Of a stretch of 64,000 nucleotides of DNA, positions 1 to 12,597 are shown piece by piece. The position numbers were made by a program, and so were the translations under genes. The stretch is from Asterias amurensis (Eukaryota; Echinodermata; Asteroidea; Forcipulatida; Asteriidae). The notes under the pieces are model-generated. The model did not search any database. It was not told where the DNA came from and was given only the letters and a program-made list of their open reading frames with translations. The DNA lies in assembly GCF_032118995.1 (NCBI RefSeq), contig NC_092666.1, forward strand, positions 10,552,501-10,616,500, read 5' to 3'. Within the stretch, counting starts at the first letter, position 1. Each line of letters opens with the position of its first letter.

Positions 1-127
1 CTACGTTACTTCAGAGGGAGCCACTTCCCTTAACGTTTTAATATTTTCATCAACAGCTCTCCAACTCTGGTTTACTGAGTTAGTTTTTAAGTTAATATTG
101 CTTTAGTATTTACCAAACGTGTGCCTT
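1..127 (+). mobile_element. MITE family A, 3' part, cut by window edge
   Basis: Opens inside the conserved segment that reads 'ttacttcagagggagcc' in the other copies and runs to the degenerate end 'taccaaacgtgtgcctt'. Family A is the commonest repeat here (see 1607-1976 for its description). Confidence 0.7.
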
Positions 128-1242
128 CCATTACAATTTAAAGCTATAACCACCGTCGCAAGAACAAGTTTTTGAACATTATATAGATCAGATAATCAGT
201 TGACCAATGTTTGTTTGCTGATTTTATTTTAATAAGCTATAAACTGTTGTTAATGGGTATTTTATTTTGTTTTCATCGTTCCAAGCACCTGCATAACCAA
301 TTGTAATAGCCGCGCAACATTTACGATGGATAATAGTTCTCTGTCAGTCTGGGGGTTTTCCGCCTTTTTTCTTATATTTGATCTAACAATAATGTGAGGC
401 CTTGTGTCAAACTTTATGAAATCTATCAGTTTTACGGCTGAGGTTTAACAGCCAGACTGTCTGATAGATCATCTTGAATTTGATGGAATTGCTAACATTG
501 TATGGCAGGTTTATACGGGGGTTATTAATATAAGCTATACAAACCAATCCATTTAAGCTCAATTTTGTTTGTCATGTCACCAAAATTTAGAATGAGTCTG
601 TTCTGCTCAGCAACGCGTGATGTCACAATGCAAGTTACTATGGTGACACTGAACCATGAACAATCATCTTAAACAGAAAAATCTTGGGAAATCTAGACGT
701 CCATGTTGCGTTTGTCGTCTGCGCAACGTAATTGCGTCAACATAAGTGGTTGGATTTGCCCGTGGTGCAATCCAACGAACGCCTATGTTGCGTAATTGCG
801 TCATAGTGATGGCGGTAATATGCCAGTGTACACCCAGTGATTTTATCGATATGTTGGAAATTGATTATCTGCTACTGTGCGAGCGTCGAATTTCTGCGCT
901 AGCTGTGTGGGCGAAGAATACTTATAGTAAAGTGGAGACGCTCGCGGCACACAAGCTACACATTCCCTAGCATGTGAAATACTTAAAACGTTTGAATGTT
1001 TTACAGGTGATTGGGTTATAAAATACGTGGCTGATATCTAGACCAGAGCCAAGTCACCCCACGGCCTTTTACCAAAAGAAGAATACAAAACAAAACAAGC
1101 GGAAATGTACGAGGTTGTAATCCTTGGAAGAAGAAAACATGACCCCGTGAACTATATAAAGCCAGAGCAACACTCGTCTTGTGTATAGTACAAACGCAGG
1201 ACTAAGTGAACCATGATTCTCTGGGGTTCTATTTATGATGAA
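128..1242. other. Intergenic, nothing recognised
   Basis: AT-rich sequence with a short GC-richer patch near 700-960. The only frame there, 746-970 plus, has no recognisable domain and no supporting splice context. I see no gene. Confidence 0.5.
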
Positions 1243-1410
1243 GATAGGCCCTTTTCGAAACCCCGGCTTTGGCTTTTGATTCGACTCAGGCCCCGTTCTC
1301 TCGTCTAAAGCCCGACGCGCATATGCGAAGCACGCGCAAATTGTCAAAACAACCGCGGGGCCAGTTTATCCTGAGCCGAATCCAAAGCCGAAGCCGTCGT
1401 TTCGAAAATG
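1243..1410. repeat. Inverted repeat, relative of the 54286-55130 fold-back element
   Basis: The left arm begins 'cccttttcgaaacc' and the right arm ends 'cgtttcgaaaatggg', with matching 'ggctttgg' and 'ccaaagcc' blocks inside. The same arm sequence occurs at both ends of the element at 54286-55130, so this is a short member of that family. Confidence 0.6.
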
Positions 1411-1606
1411 GGACGCAGGTGGTAAGGAACTAGTGTGTGCTGTTGTCTGTTTGATGATGGGTCCTACAAATAGCATCCTGCCCTATCACAACATGTTATC
1501 GTTCTCCTGAGAGAAACCATGCTTATTTTTCACACGAACATGTCAATACGATATTTCCACTACTCTTCTGGGTTTATAAGGCTGACCTGGACACGGAGCA
1601 GCTTAA

Positions 1607-1976
1607 AGGCAGTGGAGACTATTAGTAATTATCAAAGACCAGTCTTCTCACACGGTGTATCTCAACATAATGCATAAAATAACGAACCTCAGAAAATTTG
1701 AGCTCAATTGGTCGTCGAAGTTGCAAGAGAATAATGGAAGAAAAAACACCCTTATCGCGAAGCTGTGTGCTTTCATGCTTGATTTCGAGACCTCAAATTC
1801 TAAATCTGAGGTCTCGAAATCAATGCCGTGGAAAAATACTTCTTTCTCGAAAACTACGTTACTTCAGAGGGAGCCGTTTCTCACAATGTTTTGTATTGTC
1901 AACCTCTCCCCATATACTCGTTACAAAGTAAGGTTTTATGCTAATAAATAATTAGAGTTATTACCAATAGTGTCCA
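1607..1976 (+). mobile_element. MITE family A (TTAA-flanked)
   Basis: Family A is 330-400 bp. It starts AGGCAGTGGACACTATTGG and ends with the reverse complement CCAATAGTGTCCACTGCCT. Inside is a palindrome of 'gatttcgagacctc' facing 'gaggtctcgaaatc'. Most copies lie exactly between two TTAA sites, as here (1603-1606 and 1977-1980). No coding capacity. TTAA duplications are typical of piggyBac and Kolobok superfamily elements, so I infer a non-autonomous derivative of one of these. Small open frames inside copies are artefacts. Confidence 0.85.
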
Positions 1977-2932
1977 TTAAGAATTCAAATAAGCTTGACC
2001 CTCAGGTGCCACACCATTTTGACAGACCGAACTGGGTGTCCGATTTTATGGGGCCCATAAGGACACAATTACATGGCTCTGCTCACCGTTCACATAATCG
2101 GCGATCACAGGGGCAGGGAATTCAGTGCAAGCTTTATTTTTAAAATAATGTTTATTAATTTAGACTATTATGTAAAAGAAAAATATGTTGATATGTTGAT
2201 CATCTCATATATTTTTTGTTCTCTCTCAAAGCGTCGGAATTCTCCATACATACATTTTTAAGACTGTCATCACTTCAATTCATAAATCTTAAGATTATCA
2301 TACACTTGAGTATTTTTTATGATTTTCGTATCCACAAAATTAAACTAGTCAGTGAAATTGACAATAATATTAATTTAAATGAAATATGTTTAACACAATT
2401 GCTGCAGATAAGGAGAAGGCTAAACCGAGGAAGAAAACTTAAAAATAATTCCCGTAACAAGGTTCAGTCTGCCGTCAAGTAAATTAATAAAAGGCTCGCA
2501 CAAACATGACCTACTTAATTCTCACTTTTAAAGTTGTACAATGTCTTTAACATTGTTTTTATGAGCTTGTGAGGATGGGCCGTGAGTGTGTTCTTATGCA
2601 CAGCCTCAAGGGTGGATTTGCTTTTTCATTTTTACAGAAACTGACTCGCCAGAAGACGTAAGTAGCGGGGGGGATGTAGTTCACTTGCACAGTTGTAAGT
2701 CTATTACGTGCCTTATAATAATCCTGCATGACATTACTATAGGCTTGTTATCAAATTAACGGGTTCACGTCTGAAGTTTTTAAACAAGTACCCAGAAGAG
2801 TAAATTACCACAACGTGTTGTAAAATTCGAAATGTATTCGATTATCAAACCATCTCACATTTATTGTATTATTTCAGAAACATTGCTTACCGTTTTGGTA
2901 TGAACCATTGTTGACAAACTTGGTGACAAGTT

Positions 2933-2970
<38 letters not shown>

Positions 2971-3257
2971 CTACAATATTACTTTATGCATTATCGCAGC
3001 TAGCGTTTGCAATATGTTGTATGTAGACTCATTTTGTATTCGCTCGTGCCTGTTTTTGTTGGTTAATAATCACTGTGTGGTGTTCCAAATTTATCTCAAA
3101 CTCATTTCTTAGTGTTTATGCATTGTGTAATTGTAAGTTCAAATCTGTGTTGCCTTTGGGAAAACTAAAAAGAATAAAAGTAAAAAAAAAAAAAAAAAGT
3201 GCCAATTAAGTTGAAAAGGTATCCATACGAGGTAATTAATACAAAATAATGTGAAAA
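1977..3257. other. Intergenic, AT-rich; poly-T tract
   Basis: No gene seen. A poly-T run of about 33 bases lies near 2934-2967. Another A-run near 3182-3198 precedes a MITE. Confidence 0.5.
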
Positions 3258-3501
3258 CAGGGCCCAATTTCATAGAGCTGCTAAGCACACAAATTTGCTT
3301 ATCATGGAATTTCTTCCTTGATAAAAACAGGATTACCAATAACATTTCCATTCGTTGCATATTGCTTGTTACTGGTATTCAGCTGTTGTTATTTTGAAAA
3401 TCAAGTGGAGATTAGGTTGGTAATCCTTTTTGTTATCAAAGGAAAAAATGTCATGCTCAGCAAATTTTTGTGCTAAGCAGCTCTATGAAATTTGGCCCTG
3501 A
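3258..3501. mobile_element. MITE family B (imperfect palindrome)
   Basis: Family B begins GGGCCCAATTTCATAGAGCT and ends with its inverse. Both arms contain 'ctaagcac' and 'ttgctta' blocks and a 'gataaaaacaggattacc' segment facing its complement. It is a near-complete hairpin of about 240 bp. I could not settle a target-site duplication. Confidence 0.8.
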
Positions 3502-3782
3502 TAAGATCTTTATTGGTTGATTCTTCACAAAGTGCACGTGCACCTGTATAGCGCTCCTGAAGGTCGAAGACTCTAAAACGAATACTTCACATGAGTGTGT
3601 TTTCTTTGCGCAAATGCGTAAAAAAATAAGACACGTTCGAACATAAAACTACCTTAAACAAATATAAATTGCTATTAAAACTCTGGACCTTGGTAATCGA
3701 TTATGGGTCGAGTTCGGGGCCATAACAGCCTAATTTGAGGAAAGTACACCCCCATTATTACTATCTTTCTCAAGAAGACGAT

Positions 3783-3925
3783 CAGAGAATACTGGTCGAA
3801 ACGTCAAGTTGAAACCAACGGTTCTTTTCAGAACCACACCAACTACTGAGATAGTCTTTATGGTGTTATCGCAAACCGTTCCATATCGTATTTAAACCAT
3901 GCACAGTTTCAATCCTACATAACTA
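3783..3925 (+). repeat. Repeat family F (retroposon-like, with 'cgaaacgtc' motif)
   Basis: Carries 'gacgatcagagaatactgg' followed by 'cgaaacgtc', then a palindrome around 'cggttcttttcagaacc', and ends near 'gtttcaatcctac'. The same order occurs at 27902-28080 (plus) and, inverted, around 35225-35370. The similarity to short terminal motifs of Penelope-like retroelements is from memory and weak. Confidence 0.55.
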
Positions 3926-4277
3926 TATATTGGTAATTGAAGAGGCACTATTTTGTCAGGTCAAGAAACTAGAGAAATGAAAAGTAATTTGTTTTACTAG
4001 CGTGCGATATATGACTTAGCCGTTAAGAGCGATCCAGTAAATTTGATCCGTCTTATCAAGCGCCCTCTAGTGTTGACTGAAATACAACATTTGCCAAAGT
4101 ATAAGTGCAAAACACCATAAACTTGTCACAATCATGCCGTAATACTAATTACGGGAAATGTCCACCGATTTGTATACGAAATATTTTGTGTCAAGACATG
4201 GGAAATACTCTTGTTAACTTTGGTCGTCAACCGGTAATTTGTCACTTTACTGGGTTTTTAAACCAACTCCAACATTT

Positions 4278-4498
4278 GATTTATAGTGGATTCACCATAT
4301 TAGTTAGTTCCTGTGAACATTTCGCATCGTTCAACATCCCCTCGGTGAGTCCCGCCCCTATTTCTCACCCCAATGCGTCACATTTTGCTAATGGTCACAT
4401 CAACACTAAATAATTAAACATTACGCAGTAATGTGATTTAGAAGGCCCTCATTGACATTACACAGCCATTACGGTCCCGTGTCACCCAAACACGACCA
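4278..4498 (+). repeat. Direct duplication, copy 1
   Basis: About 220 bp from 'gatttatagtggattcacc' to 'cacccaaacacga' recurs at 4736-4976 in the same orientation, with substitutions and small indels. There is no family resemblance to the MITEs, so it looks like a local segmental duplication. Confidence 0.8.
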
Positions 4499-4735
4499 AA
4501 AATGGGCGTTTAAATTAATGGAAACATTCGCGCTGACCCCAGGTAACTTTCTCATCATGACCTATTATCATAAAAGTCGCAAACTGTTCACAAATCTGCC
4601 GTACAATGCAAAAGGTACACAAACACACACAAATATGGAACATATTGATAGATGCTAAGTTTGCATCGGGTACACACAAAGTTAATTTTGTTTTTCTAGT
4701 ATTAAACATGCATTTTTAAACAAACTCTACGAATA

Positions 4736-4976
4736 TGATTTATATAGTGGATTCACCTTATGTTATTTACAACTTCTGCATTCCGCATCGTTCAACGTGC
4801 CCCCCCTTATTCGATGAGTCCCCGCCCCTATTTCTGACCCCAATGCATCACATCTTGCTCTATGTTCACATCAACACTAAATAATTAAACATTGCGTAGT
4901 AATGTGATTTAGAAGGCCCCTTCGCAATAGTGACATTACAGAGCCATTACGGTCCCTTGTCACCCAAACACGAGCG
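4736..4976 (+). repeat. Direct duplication, copy 2
   Basis: Second copy of the 4278-4498 segment. Shared blocks include 'acatcaacactaaataatta' and 'gccattacggtccc'. About 240 bp of unrelated sequence separates the copies. Confidence 0.8.
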
Positions 4977-7725
4977 GGTAACTCGAACGTGCTTAATCCC
5001 TCTTCATCGTCACGTCTACAGGATGTCAACTCAAGAGTAGGGTTTAAAGGGACAGGCGACATTTTGCGTTGGGAAAGAGTTCAATCATTAAAACGAGTTT
5101 CACTTTTTATTTTCCTTTTTAAATGATTGTCGGTGCATTTTTGTATCTTTTGTAAGCAAGGCTTAAAAGCCTTTATCATGGTGCAGCCATCTTGAATTTC
5201 TCCTATTGTTAGATATGTAACCACACCGAGGCTGGAAGAACAAAATAGTCTGGTTCCTATTTGCAAAATGATTATTTGCATATGTTATTGGTATTTGACA
5301 TGAGGAACTTGACCAGATGGAGACATCTTGAGAAAGGTCTGTAGGCCTAAAGGCCTATAAAAAGTAAGATACGATATCAATATGCCAAACAAACGTCTGT
5401 GTTCTTGGTGGCCTTATTATGTATCAAATTTATTCAAAATTATTTCAAATTTCCAACTACTATTTTCGTAACTTTGGGTCGGGGCTAACCAGAAATGTAT
5501 ACCATATCTTTAAGTAAACTACTAGTGTATTTGTGATCAACATGAATCGGGTTAGCTTACTTTGTAGTGCCTTGCCTTTCACCTCTCTGCACTTTCCCGA
5601 GCTCGGGTTGGATCCGAACCAATTCGTTATTAATTCTATGGAGCAGTGTCTTACTAACTTTAGTTTATTATGTAATATAGGATTAAAACAAATTGAACTG
5701 GTTCTTATAAGAACTTAAGGTATATAGGCTATATTTCTACTTTCCGGGGCCTTCCTGGGTCAAAAAAATAGGGAAATGTTTCGCATGAAAAATTCCCTTT
5801 AATATTATTTGAACCCATCGGCATTGGCCGTAGACAACTCGGGTGCGAAGTTTTTACCGGTCTTAAAATAAACCTGGTCCTTCCGTGTAAACTGAATACA
5901 CATCGCTGCGGGTCTACTACCACCGTCCAAGAAAAACAGCTGGGGAGCGTATTCCACCTTTGAATAAGCTAGAGGAGAAATGGGTTTATTTCTCCGCATA
6001 TTGTAGAGGAAACGTAAACACACCAGGAGGAAAACTGTTACGAAATCGCTGGCGGCGTGGCGAGGTGTAATTTTAAGCGGAGACAAAAACGACATCTGCG
6101 GGGGGATGCCCGCGAATATATTGACCGATTTGAGGTGGTTTGTTTTGTTTTTGGTAAGATGCAAGTGTTTTTAGTAATTACGTTTTCGTCTGTGCTTTGT
6201 GGACTAAGACAATTTACTTAATGGGCTTATTGACGTCCAGGTAAAAGAGGAGTTATCATCACAAGTTCATACGCAGTTTTGGATAACCGAAGAATTTGTG
6301 ACTTTTGAACGCTAGATGGCAGCATACTTACTAGGTTAGCTTCCTTCGCATAGTTCTGAGCATGCGCAGATCACGAACAGTGGATTTTTCCTGCTAAGTC
6401 ACCGCACTCAGCCTGCAGTATGCTTAGCTCGTCCGCCACGGCCAAGGTCACCAATGTGTTTACTGTCTATATTATTTTCACCAACAAGTAATCCATCTTT
6501 ACTCGCGTAATGCTCAACTACGATTATAATAATCTCTCCACGAGAATGCGCGTGCTAGGCCTTGTCGGTGCCCTCAGCTCACTGGCCTAAGTTTAGATGA
6601 TTAAATCATGGATTGCGAGAAAATAAATACATTGATTAAAAACCTTTCGAACACTGTCCGTATACACTCAACCTCTTCGTTATTACACCGGCTAACTAGA
6701 TTCTTAATTCCAAACATGCTTCTCTTATATATGATTATGCCCAATGGCATGAACGTTTCAGCTTAAATTAAAGAGACTTATAAATAAATATGAAATTGAT
6801 GTTGAGGTTTGAAAGGAAACGATACTCTCAGTATTTGATCAAAATGAACCAAAGTAACCCCTTATGGTAAACTCGATGATGGGTTATTACCAACACTCCG
6901 ATTCAATTCTAGCCATGTCATCGCCCTACGTAAGTTGGGAGAAAGTGCGAGCACTTGTTTAAGTGACAGATAAGACAGTTAAGGGTCAGTAACAAAAACC
7001 GGAAATTGTTAGATGGTTCAACATCAAAAACTGATTCATTTTACTGTATTTTTCCCCCCACGAGGTGTTTTAGAAATGTTGGTTTATGTTATGGGAAGAT
7101 TGAATTTGTAAAACGAAACGTTTAATCCTGCAAATAAAAAAAAATCAACAATTTCAAATTTCTAACACTCCAGCAAATGTAATCATACTGAAGATGAGCA
7201 AACAAAGTAGTCTGGTTTCTTTTTGGTATGATAAGAACCAGCGTTCAATTATTGTTCCACAACACAGGAAACTCGACACTGATGGGGGTAGCGTGAACAA
7301 CATCCAACTCATCACTTTTTTTTCTCGAAAAGATACGTCATGAGTGTCACCCTTACAGAGAGGTCAAAAAGAGGTTGCTCATTATTTGACCATCCCCATG
7401 TGCGCTGGGCATGCAATTTATGTGATGTCCATTGCTTCGTTATCTGTTTATCAGCGCCAAGATGGCGGTATGTGACGTCATTACGTAAGGTCCATGTCTA
7501 TACTACATACACTACACCATGACTTTAATTAAAACAGTCAACGTTCAAAAACCGATCTGCGCCGCAGTATTGTCTTTAAATCACCGCTATATGTTTGTTT
7601 TCAGAGAATTACCCTGGTGTAATAATAGACTACGGAGTGCAAATTAATATAGTGTTGATTGTGGCGGGTCGATTCGCGAGGTCACTCGAAGTCATGTTAT
7701 ACCTGAAACACATCATTTTTAGTAC
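4977..7725. other. Intergenic; one doubtful minus-strand frame
   Basis: Mostly AT-rich. A GC-richer patch covers 5800-6560 (see the frame at 5805-6164). A half copy of the palindromic element seen at 58408-58551 lies near 6310-6400 ('cttactaggt', 'gttctgagcatgcgcag'). Nothing else identified. Confidence 0.4.
5805..6164 (-). other. Possible first exon with a membrane segment (doubtful)
   Basis: A 119-codon open frame in a GC-richer patch. After an internal Met (MSFLSP...) it predicts a hydrophobic stretch (VTVFLLVCLRFLY) preceded by a short basic leader and followed by MRRNK, the shape of a type II membrane protein N-terminus. Possible donors (GTAAAA near 5855-5865) could let it splice onward, but no downstream exon was found on the minus strand before the window start. 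I do not recognise the sequence. It may equally be chance. Confidence 0.15.
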
Positions 7726-7983
7726 AGGGTTCAGTTTCAAAACGCTGTTTAGCAGAAAATTGTCACCATTGTCATCATTTAGACTGTGTTCATTCAGTGT
7801 AAGATGTAACGGTTATGTAAATGGCGTTCATTTTGATTTATTGCTTAGAAATACTGGTTAAAAAAACAAAATTCTTTGCTAAGCACAAAATTAGTGGGCA
7901 CCAATAGCAGCAATGTAAACTTTATGGAATGATTGTTGACTGGTAGCCTGTTTTTGCTTACAGGCTTTTTGAAATTGGGCCCA
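7726..7983. mobile_element. MITE family B, diverged
   Basis: Starts 'cagggttcagtttcaaaac' and ends 'gctttttgaaattgggccc', with 'gctaagcac' and 'ttgcttaca' blocks. It is clearly related to 3258-3501 but degraded. Confidence 0.6.
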
Positions 7984-8544
7984 GGTTGTTAACTGTTTTT
8001 TTTTCCCCTTTTGAAGAAACAAAAATCCAAATTGAAAAGCAATACAACAGTGACAATGTTGATGTACAGAAACAAAAATTGCCTGCCGGACAGCAATTTA
8101 TTTTTTTCCAATTTCTAATTTATTTGTGGATTTTGGCGGGGTGTTTGTAAATCAAAGTTTGAATTTATTTTTGGGACCAGTTCCCCGGTATAAAACAAAT
8201 ACAAATTAAAACATAAAAATACGCTGCAGGAGGGAGATCAAGGCGGGAATGGGGGCGGGGGAAATCACCTACGGCGAGTAGCAATTAATTAGCAGTGAAA
8301 TTTGCCGTAAAATTAACACTGCCAACGGTGTAACTAACATCACTTCATTCGACCTCTGTGTCAGTACACATGGGGCGTACTTTGGATGATGAGTCGTTTC
8401 AGCTACAACATTTAGTCAGAAGTCATAAAGAATAATTATACCAAAGAATGAATGTCTAAACGCATTTACAGGTACTTCACAGTGTTGTTAATTACTCAAA
8501 TGATATATATCCATACAAACTTACTTGATATAACGAGCAAAGAA
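7984..8544. other. Intergenic, nothing recognised
   Basis: AT-rich single-copy-looking sequence. No exon, RNA gene or repeat seen. Confidence 0.4.
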
Positions 8545-8547
8545 TTA

Positions 8548-8852
8548 GAGTCGTTGATGGTCCAAAAAATCATTTTTTGGAGTAATGTATAGCTTTTGAG
8601 AAAGTTTAACTAATCCCAAAAATACATTTGAATCCGAAAAAACAACATTCAGGCCCTTAAACTTTTCAGGCATGCATCTGAAAACGCACACAAGATTGTG
8701 CAACAAGGGTATCTTTTTATTGTTTTCGTGCAACTTCGATGACAAATTGACCCCCAATGTTCACCTTTGTTATAAATGTATGCGTGTTGAGATACACCAA
8801 GTGAGAATACTGATCTTTGACAATAATTATTAGCAAATGTGTTCAGTGCCTT
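8548..8852 (-). mobile_element. MITE family A, diverged
   Basis: Retains 'gttgagatacaccaagtgag' and 'gcatctgaaaacgcacac' in minus orientation. The TTAA flank is at 8853-8856. The internal palindrome is mostly lost. Confidence 0.65.
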
Positions 8853-9613
8853 TTAATTGGTATTCAGTATTTATGAGATAATGTTGGCTGCACCTGGTGA
8901 GTTTGAGCTTCAATACTTCCTGTAATTTACGAGCATCTTTCTGCTGTCGCATTTATTCTTCTAACACCTCGTACGAATAGCACATGGCATTACATTGGTG
9001 AGTGATGTCAATGACATGTATAATCGGCATGTTATGTGACCAAATGTTAGTACATCCGAAGTATTTTGATCATTGGAGTCATGCGAAAACAGTGAATTCT
9101 GACTTTTTACTAGCGTATAAGTGTTATTTTCTGTTCAAGCATTCTTCTTGATTTTGATTATAGCACTCAATAAATTTCGGAATATGACTTTCAAAATGCA
9201 TCAGGAACTTTGGGAACCGGCGCCCTTGAATGACATTTTCTTGTTCAGATAATGTGCGATCTATAAGTGCTGTATGTTATTATAATAATTATTATTTTTA
9301 GAAATTAGGAATTTTAATGTTACTATCTTCAATCTTCTTCAAGCAATGATGTCGTATTCACACTAGAACGTCGCCATATCATGTGTGTCATCTGATCCTA
9401 TATGTATTCAATACCCTTTTTTCAAATTACACAAAGCCGTCTCTAACATTTTAACAAGGTCTGACAGACGAGATCCAAAAATCAATGTTTGATTGAGAGC
9501 TGTATCAAATCAAATATTGAAGCCCCGTAACTCATGGTTTTCAACATCTAGCGTGAGCTTCGTTATGACTCAAGAAGGGTATAAATCATGGATTGAAAGG
9601 TCATGTTTATTAA
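8853..9613. other. Intergenic, nothing recognised
   Basis: AT-rich sequence between two family A copies. I see no gene or RNA. Confidence 0.4.
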
Positions 9614-9946
9614 AGGCACTCGAAAACTATTAAAGGCACTGGAATACTTTGATAGTATAAAACATTGTGAGAAACAACTCTCTCGGAAGTTTTCGAGAAA
9701 GAAGTAATTTTTCACTAAAACATTTGAATTTGATTTCGAGACCTCAGAATTATATTTTGGGGTCCCAAAATCAAAAATCAGAAAGCACACAACTTCGTGT
9801 GACAAGTGTGTATTTTCTTCCATTATTATCTCCCAATTGAGCTCAAAATTTTACACAGGTTTGTTAGTATGTGCATAATATACGTTGAGATACACCAAGT
9901 AAGAAGACTGCTTCGACATTTACTACCCAAAGGGCCGACAGTGTCT
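9614..9946 (-). mobile_element. MITE family A with doubled terminus
   Basis: A minus-orientation copy whose outer end is present twice in succession: TTAA plus 'aggcact' at 9610-9620 and again at 9630-9640. It ends at TTAA 9947-9950. The doubled end suggests one element landed beside the remnant of another, or a local duplication. Confidence 0.75.
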
Positions 9947-10128
9947 TTAAATTGAGAAAAATAATGTCACAAACAGAAGCATGATATTGCAAGCAGAATT
10001 TTTTCTTGGAGCCGAGAATGAAGTCATGTATTACTATTAAACGGTAAATGATGGTGCCATAATTATGTACAGCAGGTGTTTCTGTGAGGGTAACGACAGC
10101 GCATTTTATTTATCAACAATTATACAAA

Positions 10129-10703
10129 GGAAGGCACTAAATACTAAACTCCACAGCGGTTCGGCCCATCGGAGAATACCCGAGCGAGAACGACCTTATG
10201 ACGTCATTTTGCATTATGCTTGCATCTTTTAGACATGAAAATATTAACAACCAGGTCCTAGTGGTTTATAGTCCACTCTTATGTAACAACTCCTCAAACC
10301 TGCTGCTACAAATGTACTTGAATAAAGAGGTCTGAAGCAGTGCTTGCATCTTTTAAACATGAAAATATAAACAACCAGGTCCCAGTGGTTAGTCCACTCT
10401 TATGTATACAACTCCCCAAACCTGCTGTAAGCAGTACTTGCATCTTTTATACATGAAATCATTAACAACCAGGTCCCAGTGGTTAGTCCACTCTTATGTA
10501 ACAACTCCCCAAACCTGCTGCAAGCAGTACTTGCATCTTTTGGACATGAAATCATTAACAACCAGGTCCTAGTGGTTAGTCCACTCTTATGTAACAACTC
10601 CCCAAACCTGCTGCGTGGGGGATCGTCGCGAACCGTGCCGGAATGTTCCGAGAGCACACGAAAAGTTCCGAACCGCTGTAGAGGTTAGTTTTTAGTGCCT
10701 TCC
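10129..10703 (+). mobile_element. 575-bp TIR element with 9-bp target duplication (family E)
   Basis: Both ends carry an inverted repeat of about 36 bp beginning GGAAGGCACTAAA and containing ACAGCGGTTCGG. It is flanked by an exact 9-bp duplication, TTATACAAA, at 10120-10128 and 10704-10712. Inside are about four head-to-tail units built on 'aacaaccaggtccyagtgg' and 'cccaaacctgctg'. It codes for nothing. A second copy lies at 59085-59581. A 9-bp duplication is characteristic of Mutator-like elements, so I infer a MULE-type non-autonomous element, though other superfamilies with 8-9 bp duplications are not excluded. Confidence 0.85.
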
Positions 10704-10712
10704 TTATACAAA

Positions 10713-11113
10713 GGCCCATGAAGCACAACATTTTTTATGCAGTAAAGCAGTCTCATAAATTTTGGCCCAATAAGAAACAATAACATTTAGTTTGTCACAT
10801 GGTATTTTCTGCCGAACAAAACTTGTATGAAACTTGGGTATCTCAGAAGACTCAAGGTAAAACACCAAACCAACCCCGAAATGGCCCAACCAAATGGATT
10901 GTGCTGCACTGACACCATGTGATGTAGTCAACTTATTAGGGTATTGTGTCTTGGCAAAGGTAACAATGTCCACTGAGTTTAACCTAAATATGAAATTTCG
11001 CCTCTCAATGTTGTTTGTGATTAACAATTTCAACAGAACTAGGCCCAAGTTGATGTAGCCAATGTTAGACTCATCTGTTGATTAGTTTAATTAATATCAT
11101 CTGTTGCATACAG
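10713..11113. other. Intergenic, nothing recognised
   Basis: No gene signal. The minus frame at 10704-11048 shows no domain and partly overlaps the end of the family E element. Confidence 0.4.
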
Positions 11114-11240
11114 CATGTTTAATGAAGGTCATGTCACACTAGGCAATTTAATCCGGGCAATCCCAAAGAAAAGAACCCATTGAACTGAAGTCTCAGGGAT
11201 TGTAAGACATTGTGTAAAAAAATTACTCATGTGCTACCAC
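11114..11240 (+). repeat. Repeat family G fragment
   Basis: Contains 'ggtcatgtcacactaggcaa' and 'tactcatgtgctaccacagt', matching the family G segments near 49920-50160 and 63890-64000. Confidence 0.5.
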
Positions 11241-11386
11241 AGTGGTCTATTTGTTGCATGTATACCTAGCAGTTTGGTTGGGTCCAGGCTGCCTGTATAA
11301 GAAAGCCTTGTGTAAAAAAAATGTCATATTATAAGTTTAGTAAAAAAAAAGAATACTGTCTTCAGACTGTTAATATAATTTACTGG

Positions 11387-11597
11387 GCCCAATTCCATGC
11401 AAACACGTAATGTAATCGCAAAAACTCGCACAAAGACAGAATATAGTATTGCTTTAGCTGAATCTGGTTACCAGCCCAACGTTAAAGTTTGCCTTGTTGT
11501 GGTCGTGGGTTGTGGCTGGTGCCCGACTCAATGTTTGCTTAGCAAAGAAATTTGTCTAGCAGTACTGCTTATATCAGCTTTATGAAATGTTGCCCTG
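11387..11597. mobile_element. MITE family B, diverged
   Basis: Begins 'gggcccaattccatg' and ends 'gctttatgaaatgttgccct'. The interior still has 'gcttagcaaagaaatttg'. Confidence 0.6.
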
Positions 11598-12597
11598 ACA
11601 AAGCTCTCGTCTTTACAGACGAGTTGTCATTCACTTACCTTAAATTCTCTTCTTTCCATCCATGTACAGTGTTCCAGATGGTCTTCCTTCATTTGCACAA
11701 CCTCGAGCACTAGCGGAAATGACCATTAATTGACGAAGCAATGGCGGTCGACGAATAATCAATAAAGGGCTACTTAACGAGGTCTCGTCCCAAAGAAAAT
11801 CAGAGTAATGTTGACATGTGTGAAAATCCAGTGTGACTTATTGCATTTGCAAATAATGTCGTCTGCGAATGCCCGCGTTAAAACACTGCATTCAGAGCTT
11901 ACATAACACAACACACGCTGGCTACATTCAATACCAGCTGTACTACGGAGTAACGGCAGCTCCGATTGGACGTAAGTGTGAGTGGGCGGTACTTAATAAG
12001 CACGGGGCATGGTGATTGGTTAAAAGTCGTGACGTGAGCAGGTCGGTGACACGAGCCACAGGTGTTCAACAAGCGTGCTTTATGTATTGGGATAATTACA
12101 GTGCATGAAGGCGAAAGAATGTGAAACATTTGGTTTATGTTGATACACATGAATGGTGCTGGATATAATGGTGTGCCCTGCCCCATTGTGTCTTAATATG
12201 TGCTTGGAATCTCGCACATAGAAGGGTTTTACAGAGTTCTTCTGTGTATAAGAGGCAAACAATGTGTATCATAACATGTTGGGGACATCCTCTACTCAAT
12301 ATCGAACAAATTGAACAAAACTGGCTCTAGCGTCATCGGTATACCGGTACTACCATATGAGCATTGCGGGGTAAGCTGATATTATAATGTTTTACTTCCC
12401 GGGGAACTACCAATAGACCATTATCATGCAGCCATGATCTTGGTCGTGTATCATGTTTCCAATAGCAGTAATGGATGCTAGTGCTCATCGTACAAAAAGG
12501 AACCAGACTATTTCTCCGTACATGTTCGCTCTGGTAACATTGATTTGAATTGGAGAAAAATCAAGGTGGCCCCAGCACCACGATAGTGTTAACAGCT
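11598..12597. other. Intergenic, nothing recognised
   Basis: Slightly GC-richer than its surroundings. No frame has a recognisable domain, and no repeat family was matched. Confidence 0.4.

Noticed and set aside
10400..10688. Repetitive frames on both strands (LLCNNSPNLL, FGELLHKSGLTT)
   Set aside because: Produced by the tandem units inside the family E element, which is non-coding.
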